NCBI GenBank assembly: GCA_017550285.1
Contig: JAFZPP010000040.1
Coordinates: 62,001 to 126,000 of the forward strand
DNA from: Oscillospiraceae bacterium
GTDB taxonomy: Bacteria > Bacillota > Clostridia > Oscillospirales > Ruminococcaceae
Reading direction: 5' to 3'
Length of the DNA stretch: 64,000 bases
Part shown: piece after piece, positions 9,401 through 17,471 of the stretch
Position numbering within the stretch: position 1 is the stretch's first letter
Layout of the letters: each line of letters begins with the position of its first letter
Notes under the pieces: model-generated
Databases searched by the model: none
Told to the model about the DNA's origin: nothing
Seen by the model: the letters and a program-made list of their open reading frames with translations, nothing else
Program-made: the position numbers and the translations under genes

Positions 9401-10219
9401 TCACACCTCCCCTGCATGAATCTGCTGATACAGACGGATATCCTCCGGCTTTGCAAAATCATCCGGTTCCAGAATCCCGAGCACACGCCCGATCAGGGTC
9501 ACGCGCTCATCCTCCGCAAATTTCATCGTTTTATACTGCCGGTTCAGGGAACGCAGACCGTCCTCCGCGTAGACCTTGATATAGGTACTGCTGCCGATAA
9601 GAAACGCACCGATCTCACCATAATGCAGTGCCGGACATTCCGGTGCGTGCTGTACCAGCACCAGATCGCCGTCATGATAAACCGGCTCCATGCTGTTGCC
9701 GCTGACGGGAAACACCAGATCCGCCTGCCGGATCTGCGGAGAGGAATAAAGATAGATCGTCTCCCCTTCCGCCTCGAAATCCGTATTTGCATCCAAACCG
9801 GCGGCAAGCTGACGGCTGCATGCAGTCAGCACAGTCAGCGCAGGACACCGCGCCGCAGCTTCCGCCGATTTGAGCGAATCAATCAGCTGCTCGACCGCAG
9901 CCCTGTGTCCGTCGGAAAGTTCACGGTAACCGGCAACCAGCAGCTGCTCCCGGTCTGAATACCGGTCTACGGGCTTGTCGATGCCGTAGAGCTCATACAG
10001 CGTAATATTGAGGATTTCGCAGAGCGGCGGCAGCAGACTGAGATCAGGGCGCGTTCTGCCGTTTTCCCAGTTGCTGACCGCATTCGGCGTAATACCGAGC
10101 TGCGCGGCGATCTCCTTCTGCTCCATGCCCCTGCTTTCGCGGTAATATCTGATGCGCGCACCGACCGTATGCAGATGTTTGAGTGCTGCTGTATGGCGCT
10201 TTTTCTCCTGCTGTTTCAT
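9401..10219 (-). CDS. XRE-type repressor with LexA-like S24 autocleavage domain
   Basis: 272-aa regulator. An N-terminal helix-turn-helix (about 20-75; EIAAQLGITPNAVSNWENG) is joined by a linker to a C-terminal S24/LexA peptidase domain. The Ser-Lys dyad is visible as Ser176 (SGNSMEP) and Lys215 (TYIKVY), and an Ala140-Gly141 pair is a plausible self-cleavage site. Such proteins repress damage-inducible genes until RecA filaments trigger cleavage. The ATG at 10219 follows GGGAGGGG; a longer upstream frame would include the promoter. It heads the operon running to YolD and probably represses it and itself through the dyad at 10283. Confidence 0.92.
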   Translation of the reverse strand: MKQQEKKRHTAALKHLHTVGARIRYYRESRGMEQKEIAAQLGITPNAVSNWENGRTRPDLSLLPPLCEILNITLYELYGIDKPVDRYSDREQLLVAGYRELSDGHRAAVEQLIDSLKSAEAAARCPALTVLTACSRQLAAGLDANTDFEAEGETIYLYSSPQIRQADLVFPVSGNSMEPVYHDGDLVLVQHAPECPALHYGEIGAFLIGSSTYIKVYAEDGLRSLNRQYKTMKFAEDERVTLIGRVLGILEPDDFAKPEDIRLYQQIHAGEV

Positions 10220-10274
10220 ATCCGCCCCTCCCGTCCGGTTTGATTTCGCACAAATGTTCCTCTCGATTGTTTCC

Positions 10275-10303
10275 ATTATACCACACGAATCGTGTTTTGT
10301 CAA
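10275..10303 (-). promoter_or_regulatory. Consensus promoter of the S24-regulator operon
   Basis: On the minus strand TTGACA (10303-10298), a 17-bp spacer and TATAAT (10280-10275): a full sigma-A consensus, about 55 bp before the regulator start. Such a strong promoter would need repression, in line with the dyad in its spacer. Confidence 0.88.
10283..10295. promoter_or_regulatory. Probable operator: perfect 6-1-6 inverted repeat in the promoter spacer
   Basis: ACACGA-A-TCGTGT lies between the -35 and -10 boxes of the S24-regulator promoter. Its position would block RNA polymerase, so it is the best candidate binding site of the repressor encoded just downstream. No second copy was noticed in the window by eye. 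Confidence 0.65.
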
Positions 10304-10346
10304 GTGCAAATTCAGCCAATTCAGGAAACAGATACTGTGCTGATGC

Positions 10347-10380
10347 AAAAAACAGGGAGAACAACTGCGGTTCTCCCTGT
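10347..10380 (-). terminator. Terminator of the CHAP/dockerin gene
   Basis: Perfect 10-bp stem ACAGGGAGAA / TTCTCCCTGT followed on the minus strand by a T run; about 23 bp after the stop of the large secreted protein and just before the next promoter. Confidence 0.88.
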
Positions 10381-10403
10381 CTGAAATAGATATGTGCCGT
10401 CTG

Positions 10404-13400
10404 TTACGAAGCAGGATGTGCGATCAGCTCTTCCCAGGAAATATCGTTTCCGGAAAGCGTATTGTTGACATAGTACAGCAGAATCAGCTGCGCATCGTCA
10501 ACGCCGATCTGACCGTCGCGGTTGACATCGGCAGCACGAAGCTGCTCCGGCGTCAGCCCGCTGTCTATCTCTGCCATGATATTCACATACGCGAGCAGAG
10601 CAAGCTGTGCATCCTCCACGCCGACACCGTTTTTGCCGTCCACATCGCCCACCGGATATTCAATGGAAACGGGCGGAACGGTGGTTTCCGTCGTCGTTGA
10701 CTCTGTGGTTGTACTCGTTGTGACCGAGCTCTCCGCAGAAGACGCTGTGCCGGTCGTGACAGTGGTTGTACCTGTCACAGGCGTGGTCGCAGTCGTTGTC
10801 ACAGACGAATCCGTCGTACCGGTTATCGTTGTATCAGAGGTTGTCGAAGTGGTGCTAGTAGTAGACGTTGTCGAAGTGGTCGAGGTGGTGCTTGTGGTTG
10901 ACGTTGTCGAAGTCGTCGATGTGGTGCTTGTGGTTGACGTCGTCGAGGTTGTCGATGTGGTGCTAGTAGTAGACGTTGTCGAAGTGGTCGAGGTGGTGCT
11001 TGTGGTTGACGTTGTCGAGGTTGTCGAAGTGGTGCTTGTGGTTGACGTTGTCGAGGTCGTCGATGTGGTGCTTGTGGTTGACGTTGTCGAGGTCGTCGAT
11101 GTGGTGCTTGTGGTTGACGTCGTCGAGGTCGTCGATGTGGTGCTTGTGGTTGACGTTGTCGAGGTCGTCGATGTGGTGCTTGTGGTTGACGTTGTCGAGG
11201 TCGTCGACGTGGTGCTTGTGGTTGACGTTGTCGAGGTCGTCGATGTGGTGCTTGCAGTGGACGTTGTCGAGGTCGTCGAAGTCGTGCTTGTGGTGGACGT
11301 CGTCGAGGTCGTCGAAGTCGTGCTTGTGGTTGTCTTGGTTGTGGACGTTGTTGTATCCGTTGTCGCCGTTGTGGTCGCAGAAACAACCGGCGTGAGCTTC
11401 CAGCGCTGGAGCACGCTGCCGTTATAGCGCTGAAGCTGCAAATTGCAGCCGACCGCATCGGCAGCCGGTGCAATGACAAGCTCCGGACGTACTGCATTCT
11501 GGAGAATATACTGACCCTTCGTCACCTCAGTGAACCAGAAATACTGTGTACCGTCGGTATATTCATCCCAGCCGGACATCACGATACCTTCCTTGATGTC
11601 ATTTGCAGTCTTGCAGGTGCAGTTGACATAACGGGTCGGCATATCGCCGAGTGCAAGGGAATATTTGCCGTCGCCGACATGTTTCAGCGTGAACTGCTGT
11701 GTCAGCTTGCCTTCGTTCAGTTCCAGACCGATCGGATGCCCCGCACTGATCTTCGCCTCCGTCTGATGCGTCATGCAGTAGCCGTTTTTCACATTGACAA
11801 GATAATATACGCCCGGCTTTACATTCTGCTTCATTGCCGGAACCGGTACCGGAACCGTGCTCGTGACCGTGGTAGATGTTGTTGTCGGCTTCGTGCCGGT
11901 GGTGGAAGAAGTGGTCTTCGTCGTGGATGTTGTCGTCTTGGTAGTGCTTGCGGTCGTCTTGGTGGTTGTGGCAGTTGTCTTGGTGGTGCCGGTAGTCTTT
12001 TTGGTCGTAGCAGTTGTAGTTTCCGTTGTGACCGGATTTCTCAGCTCCTTGAAGGTCCACTTCTGGAGCTTGCTGCCGTTGTATTCCTGAAGCGACAGAC
12101 CCGCTTTCACATCATCACTCATCGGCGCAATGACGAGATTCTCATTGAGCATGCTCTGAATAATAAACTCCTCATCGCCGACTTCCGTAATCCAGAAATA
12201 CTGCGTGCCATCATCATATGCTTTCCACGAGGAAATCTGTACGCCTGCCTTGACATCGTTTGCCGTCTTGCAGGTGCAGTTGACAAACAGATTCTGATCC
12301 TCATAGAGCGCGAGCTTATAGTATCCGTCCTTGACATAAATCAGATCATAGCACTGATTCGTCTCGCCCATGTAAAGTTCCAGTCCGATCGGATGCGATG
12401 CGCTCAGCGTATTCCATGTCTGATGCGTCATGGCATAATTGTTCGCTGCATTGATGATCGCGCACTGATTGTACTGCATTGTATCTGCCGTTGCATGCTC
12501 CGGCAGCTGCGGCTTGACAGGATTCGCAGTCGTCGTTGCGGAAACAGTCGGCTTCTTCGTCGTAGAAGTCTGGGTCGTGGTCGTCTTCTTGGTGGTTGTT
12601 GTATTCTTCGTGGTGGTAGCGGCAGACACAGTCGTTTTCTTCGTGGTGGTTGATGTGACGACAGGATTCGTCTCAGTGGAGACTGTCGTTGTCACAATCG
12701 GTGCCGGCTCACTCAGCTTCCACTTCTGCAATGCGCTGCCGTTATAAAACTGCAATTCCAGACCGGAGCTTACATAAGCACTTTGCGGCGCGATGACAAG
12801 ATTCTCATTGAGTGCACTCTGAATGATAAATTCCTCATCGCTGACTTCCGTAATCCAGAAATACTGTGTGCCGTCGGTATATGCATCCCATGAGGAAATC
12901 TTTACGCTTTCACAGACCTTATCCGCCGTACTGCACTTGCAGTTGACATACAGATTCTGATTCTCATACAGTGCAAGCTGATATTTGCCGTCGCTGATAT
13001 ATTTCAGCTCAAAGCGCTGATCCGCAGGACGATCCTTCAGCTCCAGACCGATCGGATGATACTTTCCGAGCTTATACTCCTTCTGATGCGTCATCGCAAA
13101 GCCGGTCTGCACATTCGTGAAGCTGCATGCACCATACTGTATCGTATCCTTTGTCGAATGCTTCGGCACCGAATTGAGCGAAACCGGATCAAGGCGCCAT
13201 TTTTGCAGCTGTGTACCGTTGTAGCGCTGAATCGTCAGCTGAGACTTTTCGCCGGAACCGGAGGGCGCTGCAACCAGCGACTTATCGTGCCCGTTCTGGA
13301 GAATATACTCGCCGTTGCCGACAGACGTCACCCAGAAATACTGTGTGTCATCCTTAAACGCGCTTCTGCCGGTCAGCTTTGTACCGACCGTAATATCATT

Positions 13401-14681
13401 CGGCGTCGGGCATTCGCAGTTGACGAAACCGCCGTCGGAATGATTAATTGCGAGCGTATACTTGCCGCTGCCGACATGGGTCAGCGTGAAAATCTGCTCC
13501 GGACTGTTATCCGGTGCAAATGCGGAAATCGGATTCGGATCGGAAGTACCCCATGAATAATTCATGCAGTATCCCGTCGATGCGTTGACGAATCTGTATT
13601 TGCCCTCTGCGAGATTCTTTTCTCTGGAAGGCTCCGGCACGGTCACCTTGACCGCCTTCTGAATCTTCCAGCGCTGCCCTGCGGCTTTCGTATAGCCGCT
13701 GACCGTGAGCGTGCTCTTGTTGCCGTAAGAGGTAATCACGAGCGACGGATTCTTGCCGTTCTCGATGATGTATTCGCCCTTGTGATCGGGGTCCTCCACG
13801 AGCCAGAAATACTGTGTATCATCGTTCCATGCATCTCTGCCGGTCAGCTGCACACCGTCATAGATCGAAGCGGGATTGGCGCATTCGCAGTTGACAAAGC
13901 CGCCGTCGGAATGATTGATGCCGAGGGTATATTTTCCCTTGCCGACATGGGTCAGCGTGAACTCCTGCTCCGGACTGCCGTCCGCCGGAAGCGTGATGAT
14001 CGGGCTGGCACCGTTGATATCACTGAGGAATGCATAGTTCATATATGCGCCGTCCGCGACATTGACAAGATTGTAGATGCCCTCACCGAAATTCGCCGTA
14101 TCGCCGTGCTTCGGCGGCTCAACGGCAGGAGCCGACTTGAAGTTCGGGCGGATCACACCGGTAAAATCATTGATCGTTCTGGGAACCGCCTGGCAAGCCT
14201 GCTGCCCGTAGTTCGTTTCTGCTGTTGTGACGGAACTGCCGTTGACATCGGTAATGATGCCGACATGACCTGCTTTGCCGGTACCGTGCGTATATGCTGC
14301 CTGCACGAAAATATCGCCTTTGCGCGGCGTACCGCCTGCAATATAGGTAAAGCCGTCCGGCAGTGAAATATACTGATAATCCGTTGCATCGCCTCTGATG
14401 AGATAATAATCCTGATGCCGCAGATATCCGATATATGCCATAATCAGGTCAACGCACTGACAGCCGTAGCTGCTGTCCACATCGCGCCACCAGCTTGTCC
14501 GTGCGCAATCTCTTGCCCACTGTGCACCCTGCTCCGCGGTGAACTCCGAAGGTGCGGCATATGCAGTCAGAGATTGCAGCATACCGGTTCCCGCGCCAGT
14601 CAGCGGACACAGCGATGCCGTCAACATCACTGCCGCAGCCGCTGCGGAAGCAAGACGTTTCCGAATACTTTTCCGAATCAT
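10404..14681 (-). CDS. Large secreted CHAP-domain, ricin-like lectin and dockerin protein
   Basis: 1425-aa secreted protein. In order: signal peptide (about 1-42, ending near AYA); CHAP amidase/endopeptidase domain (about 48-182) with probable catalytic Cys76 (CQCVD) and His139 (AGHVGI); five related beta-trefoil modules of about 145 aa (about 200-345, 355-500, 516-665, 735-885, 955-1100), each ending in a QxW motif (LQKW or QRW) and sharing VNC-C and TQYFW; Thr-rich linkers; a Thr-Ser-Thr tract (about 1112-1279); and a C-terminal dockerin (about 1345-1425) with two calcium loops. CHAP domains cut peptidoglycan cross-links; the lectin modules probably bind glycans; the dockerin would dock on a cohesin scaffold. 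A single-gene transcript with a long leader. Confidence 0.9.
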   Translation of the reverse strand: MIRKSIRKRLASAAAAAVMLTASLCPLTGAGTGMLQSLTAYAAPSEFTAEQGAQWARDCARTSWWRDVDSSYGCQCVDLIMAYIGYLRHQDYYLIRGDATDYQYISLPDGFTYIAGGTPRKGDIFVQAAYTHGTGKAGHVGIITDVNGSSVTTAETNYGQQACQAVPRTINDFTGVIRPNFKSAPAVEPPKHGDTANFGEGIYNLVNVADGAYMNYAFLSDINGASPIITLPADGSPEQEFTLTHVGKGKYTLGINHSDGGFVNCECANPASIYDGVQLTGRDAWNDDTQYFWLVEDPDHKGEYIIENGKNPSLVITSYGNKSTLTVSGYTKAAGQRWKIQKAVKVTVPEPSREKNLAEGKYRFVNASTGYCMNYSWGTSDPNPISAFAPDNSPEQIFTLTHVGSGKYTLAINHSDGGFVNCECPTPNDITVGTKLTGRSAFKDDTQYFWVTSVGNGEYILQNGHDKSLVAAPSGSGEKSQLTIQRYNGTQLQKWRLDPVSLNSVPKHSTKDTIQYGACSFTNVQTGFAMTHQKEYKLGKYHPIGLELKDRPADQRFELKYISDGKYQLALYENQNLYVNCKCSTADKVCESVKISSWDAYTDGTQYFWITEVSDEEFIIQSALNENLVIAPQSAYVSSGLELQFYNGSALQKWKLSEPAPIVTTTVSTETNPVVTSTTTKKTTVSAATTTKNTTTTKKTTTTQTSTTKKPTVSATTTANPVKPQLPEHATADTMQYNQCAIINAANNYAMTHQTWNTLSASHPIGLELYMGETNQCYDLIYVKDGYYKLALYEDQNLFVNCTCKTANDVKAGVQISSWKAYDDGTQYFWITEVGDEEFIIQSMLNENLVIAPMSDDVKAGLSLQEYNGSKLQKWTFKELRNPVTTETTTATTKKTTGTTKTTATTTKTTASTTKTTTSTTKTTSSTTGTKPTTTSTTVTSTVPVPVPAMKQNVKPGVYYLVNVKNGYCMTHQTEAKISAGHPIGLELNEGKLTQQFTLKHVGDGKYSLALGDMPTRYVNCTCKTANDIKEGIVMSGWDEYTDGTQYFWFTEVTKGQYILQNAVRPELVIAPAADAVGCNLQLQRYNGSVLQRWKLTPVVSATTTATTDTTTSTTKTTTSTTSTTSTTSTTSTTSTTSTTSTASTTSTTSTTSTTSTTSTTSTTSTTSTTSTTSTTSTTSTTSTTSTTSTTSTTSTTSTTSTTSTTSTTSTTSTTSTTSTTSTTSTTSTTSTTSTTSTTSTTSTTSTTSTTSTTSTTSTTSTTSTTSTTSTTSTTSTTSTTSDTTITGTTDSSVTTTATTPVTGTTTVTTGTASSAESSVTTSTTTESTTTETTVPPVSIEYPVGDVDGKNGVGVEDAQLALLAYVNIMAEIDSGLTPEQLRAADVNRDGQIGVDDAQLILLYYVNNTLSGNDISWEELIAHPAS
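10845..11345 (-). repeat. 36-bp tandem repeat coding for a Thr-Ser-Thr linker
   Basis: About 13 imperfect copies of a 36-bp unit, itself four 9-bp TST units, inside the CHAP/dockerin gene. Copies differ mostly at synonymous positions, and one TST is changed to TAS. The repeat keeps all frames open, which gives false Val-rich frames on the plus strand. The product is an extended, probably O-glycosylated spacer before the dockerin. Confidence 0.92.
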
Positions 14682-15037
14682 TTTTTCCTCCTGTGAATCT
14701 TGAAACTATGCGATTGCAAGACCGTTATGCTCCGCCGGACTGCGTTGTATATTTTATTGCAGCGGATACATCCCTGAAAGATGACCGGAACAACTCAGAT
14801 CTCAGTCCGAACGCCTGACGCCGCAGGATGCAGGACTGATCCCTCTGAAATGAAACTGATGCCTCTCGGCACTCCTTTCCGCCCCTTCTGCAAGCATTCC
14901 CCTGCGAACCGTTCCCTTTTCGGGCGCAGTATGCACATCCGGATTTCTTTTTCTGTTTTCTGACGGAATCCGCCGCAGCGAATGTCTGCATCCGGCAGCA
15001 ATTTCTGTTCAATTCTGGTCTTATCACACAATTTGTA

Positions 15038-15066
15038 ATTATATCATATTTTGCGGCTTCGTTCAA
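15038..15066 (-). promoter_or_regulatory. Promoter of the CHAP/dockerin gene
   Basis: Minus strand TTGAAC (15066-15061), 17-bp spacer, TATAAT (15043-15038). It is the best promoter in the interval and implies a 350-nt leader. Confidence 0.7.
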
Positions 15067-15118
15067 GCATTTCAGCAGCAGTTTGGTGCTATGTGACAAT
15101 ATTATTCAAGCCAATACG

Positions 15119-15165
15119 AAAAAATCAGCGCTGCTCAGAGTCCTTTGACCCTGTACAGCGCCGAT
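15119..15165 (-). terminator. Terminator after the YdcF-like lipoprotein gene
   Basis: Stem ATCGGCGCTG / CAGCGCTGAT (one G-U pair) with a 22-nt loop, followed by a T run on the minus strand. Confidence 0.75.
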
Positions 15166-15178
15166 CTGTAGATATGAA

Positions 15179-15991
15179 CTATGCGAATGAGCCGCAGCTG
15201 AGCACTTGCAGCAGACCGCCGCTCTCCCAGCTCAGCAAATCCTCTCTGCGGTAGATACTGTTCTCGACCGGACAGCCGCAGTTTGCGATCACATGCAGCG
15301 GCTCGGTCTGCGTTTCGGATGCCGCTTTCAGGAACACCGCCTCAAACATCAGCGAGCCCCACGGGATATGATAGCTGCTGCTGACAATCGCCGCAGAACG
15401 CACCTGCGGATAGCTGTACCGGAGAATCTGAAAGCTGTTGACGGCATTGGCTGCGGTCGAGAAAGACTGATTCTCGATAATCAGCCGCTTTACATCCAGC
15501 CCGTTGTCCAGCAGCCATTTGCCCATAAGGTCGCCCTCTGTCACGGCAGGATTATTCTGCGCCGTGCCGCCGCCGGTACAGATCACATAGGCTTCCGGAT
15601 ACTGTTCCGCACATTTTTTTGCAGTTTTCAGGCGCTCGATCAGCTCATCCTGCATCGAACCGTCGGGATTGAGTTCAAAGCCCAGCACGATAATCGCAAG
15701 ACTGTCATCCGCAGGCAGATCATCCGGCAGCGCATCCTCGCGGACAACCAGTGTATTGTCCACATAATCCCAGTATTCCATGATCTCCTGCCAGAGCGCG
15801 CCCTGACGTCTGTCCGTATGATGCAGCTCTTTCAGCAGCGTACTGATCTGCGCATCCGCCTGCGGATCGCCGCTGCCGTGCACATTGATCATATCGCGGA
15901 TGATCTCCTCCGCCGGACGCTTTTCGCCGCATCCGGTGAACATGCATACAGCAAGCAGAAGCGAAACAAGCAGCAGTATTCTCCTTCTCAT
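15179..15991 (-). CDS. YdcF/DUF218-family lipoprotein
   Basis: 270-aa exported lipoprotein. A signal peptide ends in the lipobox FTGC (Cys about 21). The C-terminal two thirds is a DUF218 (YdcF/SanA/ElyC) domain with IIVLGFELNPDG, VICTGGGTA and an ENQS..TAANA segment matching the family's E-NT--NA motif. The family is linked to cell-envelope metabolism, but the reaction is not established. It is preceded by the nfnB terminator (28-bp hairpin only 24 bp upstream), so it either depends on read-through or has a promoter inside the end of nfnB. Confidence 0.85.
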   Translation of the reverse strand: MRRRILLLVSLLLAVCMFTGCGEKRPAEEIIRDMINVHGSGDPQADAQISTLLKELHHTDRRQGALWQEIMEYWDYVDNTLVVREDALPDDLPADDSLAIIVLGFELNPDGSMQDELIERLKTAKKCAEQYPEAYVICTGGGTAQNNPAVTEGDLMGKWLLDNGLDVKRLIIENQSFSTAANAVNSFQILRYSYPQVRSAAIVSSSYHIPWGSLMFEAVFLKAASETQTEPLHVIANCGCPVENSIYRREDLLSWESGGLLQVLSCGSFA

Positions 15992-16008
15992 ATGCTGATC
16001 CTTTCCGT

Positions 16009-16042
16009 AAAAAAGCGCACGCCCGAATCCGCAGGCGTGCGC
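16009..16042 (-). terminator. Terminator after nfnB
   Basis: Perfect 9-bp GC-rich stem GCGCACGCC / GGCGTGCGC, 10-nt loop, then six T on the minus strand. A strong intrinsic terminator 11 bp past the nfnB stop. Confidence 0.9.
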
Positions 16043-16052
16043 CGAACATGAC

Positions 16053-17471
16053 TCATTCTCCGATGCCGAACTGACGCATGATTGCCTTTGCAGCGGTCTT
16101 TCCCGCGCCCATTGCCGAGATCACAGTCGCAGCACCTGTCACGGCATCGCCGCCTGCATAGACATGCTCGCGTGAGGTCAGACCGTCCTCCGTGACAACA
16201 ATGCCGCCTCTTGCATTGACCGTCAGACCCTCGGTCGTATTCTTCATCAGCGGATTCGGCGAGGTGCCGATTGCAATAATCACCGTATCAACAGGCATTT
16301 CAAACTCAGAGCCTGCAACCGGAGAAGGACGGCGTCTGCCGCGTTCATCGGGTTCGCCGAGCGCCATTTTCACGCAGCGGATAGACCGCACAAAGCCGTT
16401 TCGCTCATCACGCGGGACATCCGGATTATGGAAGCCGAAAATCTCAACGGGATTGGTCAGCAGCAGAAATTCCACGCCTTCCTCCATTGCGTGCTCAACC
16501 TCCTCCTTCCGCGCAGGAAGCTCCTCCATAGAGCGGCGGTAGATGATCGAGACCTTTTCCGCGCCGAGGCGCAGCGCAGTTCTTGCAGCATCCATTGCGA
16601 CATTGCCGCCGCCGACAACCGCGACCTTGCCGTGCTTCATGATCGGCGTGACCGGATTATCGAGATATGCCTTCATCAGATTGCTTCGCGTCAGATATTC
16701 ATTCGCGGAATAGACACCCTTATAATTCTCGCCGGGAATGCCCATGAAATTCGGCAGACCGGCACCTGTTCCGATGAACACCGCCTCGAAGCCGTCCGCA
16801 AACAGCTCATCGACGGTCAGGGTTCTGCCGATGATCATATTCGTTTCGATTTTCACGCCGAGCGCTTTGAGCCCTTCGATCTCCTTTGCAACGATGCGCT
16901 TCGGGAGACGGAATTCCGGAATGCCGTAGACCAGCACGCCGCCTGCGGTATGCAGTGCCTCATAGACCGTGACCTCGAACCCGTTTCTGGCAAGATCGCC
17001 CGCGCAGGTCAGTCCGGAAGGACCCGAGCCGATCACCGCAACCTTGTGCCCGTTCGGAGCAGGCTTCTCAACCGGCGCACTGTCATTTGCATTGTGATAA
17101 TCTGCGACAAAGCGTTCCAGTCTGCCGATTGCGACCGGCTCAAATTTGATGCCGAGCGTACACTTGCTCTCGCACTGCGACTCCTGCGGACACACTCTGC
17201 CGCAGACCGCCGGAAGCGACGAGGATTCCGTGATAATCCGGTAGGCATCCTCGTAATTCTGCGCTTTCAGCTGCGCAATAAAATCCGGAATCCGGATATG
17301 CACCGGACATCCGCTGACGCAGGGCTGATTTTTGCAGTTCAGACAGCGTTCCGCCTCGGCAACTGCCGTCTTTGCTTCATAACCGAGCGCAACCTCCTCG
17401 AAATTCCGCGAGCGCAGCACCGGAGACTGTGTCGGCATGTCATGCTTTTTCGGTTCGATTCCCATGCTCAC
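16053..17471 (-). CDS. nfnB: NADH-dependent ferredoxin:NADP oxidoreductase, large subunit (NfnB / GltD-like)
   Basis: 472-aa flavoprotein of the glutamate-synthase small-subunit family. N-terminal Cys clusters (43, 46, 51, 55 and a second CGRVCPQESQCESKC group near 90-104) bind two 4Fe-4S centres. They are followed by an FAD-binding GSGPSG motif and an NADPH-binding GGGNVAMD motif near 285. With NfnA it forms the electron-bifurcating complex that couples ferredoxin, NADH and NADP(H) in anaerobes. The gene overlaps nfnA by 4 bp (ATGA), which argues for NfnAB rather than a stand-alone GltD; no GltB large subunit is nearby. Confidence 0.92.
   Translation of the reverse strand: MSMGIEPKKHDMPTQSPVLRSRNFEEVALGYEAKTAVAEAERCLNCKNQPCVSGCPVHIRIPDFIAQLKAQNYEDAYRIITESSSLPAVCGRVCPQESQCESKCTLGIKFEPVAIGRLERFVADYHNANDSAPVEKPAPNGHKVAVIGSGPSGLTCAGDLARNGFEVTVYEALHTAGGVLVYGIPEFRLPKRIVAKEIEGLKALGVKIETNMIIGRTLTVDELFADGFEAVFIGTGAGLPNFMGIPGENYKGVYSANEYLTRSNLMKAYLDNPVTPIMKHGKVAVVGGGNVAMDAARTALRLGAEKVSIIYRRSMEELPARKEEVEHAMEEGVEFLLLTNPVEIFGFHNPDVPRDERNGFVRSIRCVKMALGEPDERGRRRPSPVAGSEFEMPVDTVIIAIGTSPNPLMKNTTEGLTVNARGGIVVTEDGLTSREHVYAGGDAVTGAATVISAMGAGKTAAKAIMRQFGIGE

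Larger units (their letters stand above)
14682..15178. other. Intergenic region with the long leader of the CHAP/dockerin gene
   Basis: No gene is supported here. From the promoter at 15038-15066 to the start codon at 14681 the minus-strand transcript has a leader of about 350 nt, unusually long for this window. It contains purine-rich segments and short stems but nothing that could be matched to a known riboswitch by eye. The start codon is preceded by AGGAGG. The other end of the interval holds the terminator of the YdcF-like gene. Confidence 0.6.

Noticed and set aside
10845-11345. CRISPR-like array because of a 36-bp repeat unit
   Set aside because: Units are contiguous without unique spacers and code in frame for Thr-Ser-Thr.
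10522-11427. Long Val-rich open frame on the plus strand (about 300 codons)
   Set aside because: It is the antisense of the TST repeat in the CHAP/dockerin gene; the repeat lacks stops in all frames. No ribosome site or domain.
14795-15035. ydaO (c-di-AMP) type riboswitch in the leader of the CHAP gene
   Set aside because: Only isolated short matches such as GGATTCCGTCAG were seen, in the wrong order for the family; not enough to call.
16053-17471. Glutamate synthase small subunit (GltD)
   Set aside because: No GltB is present, and the 4-bp overlap with an NfnA-type subunit fits NfnB better.
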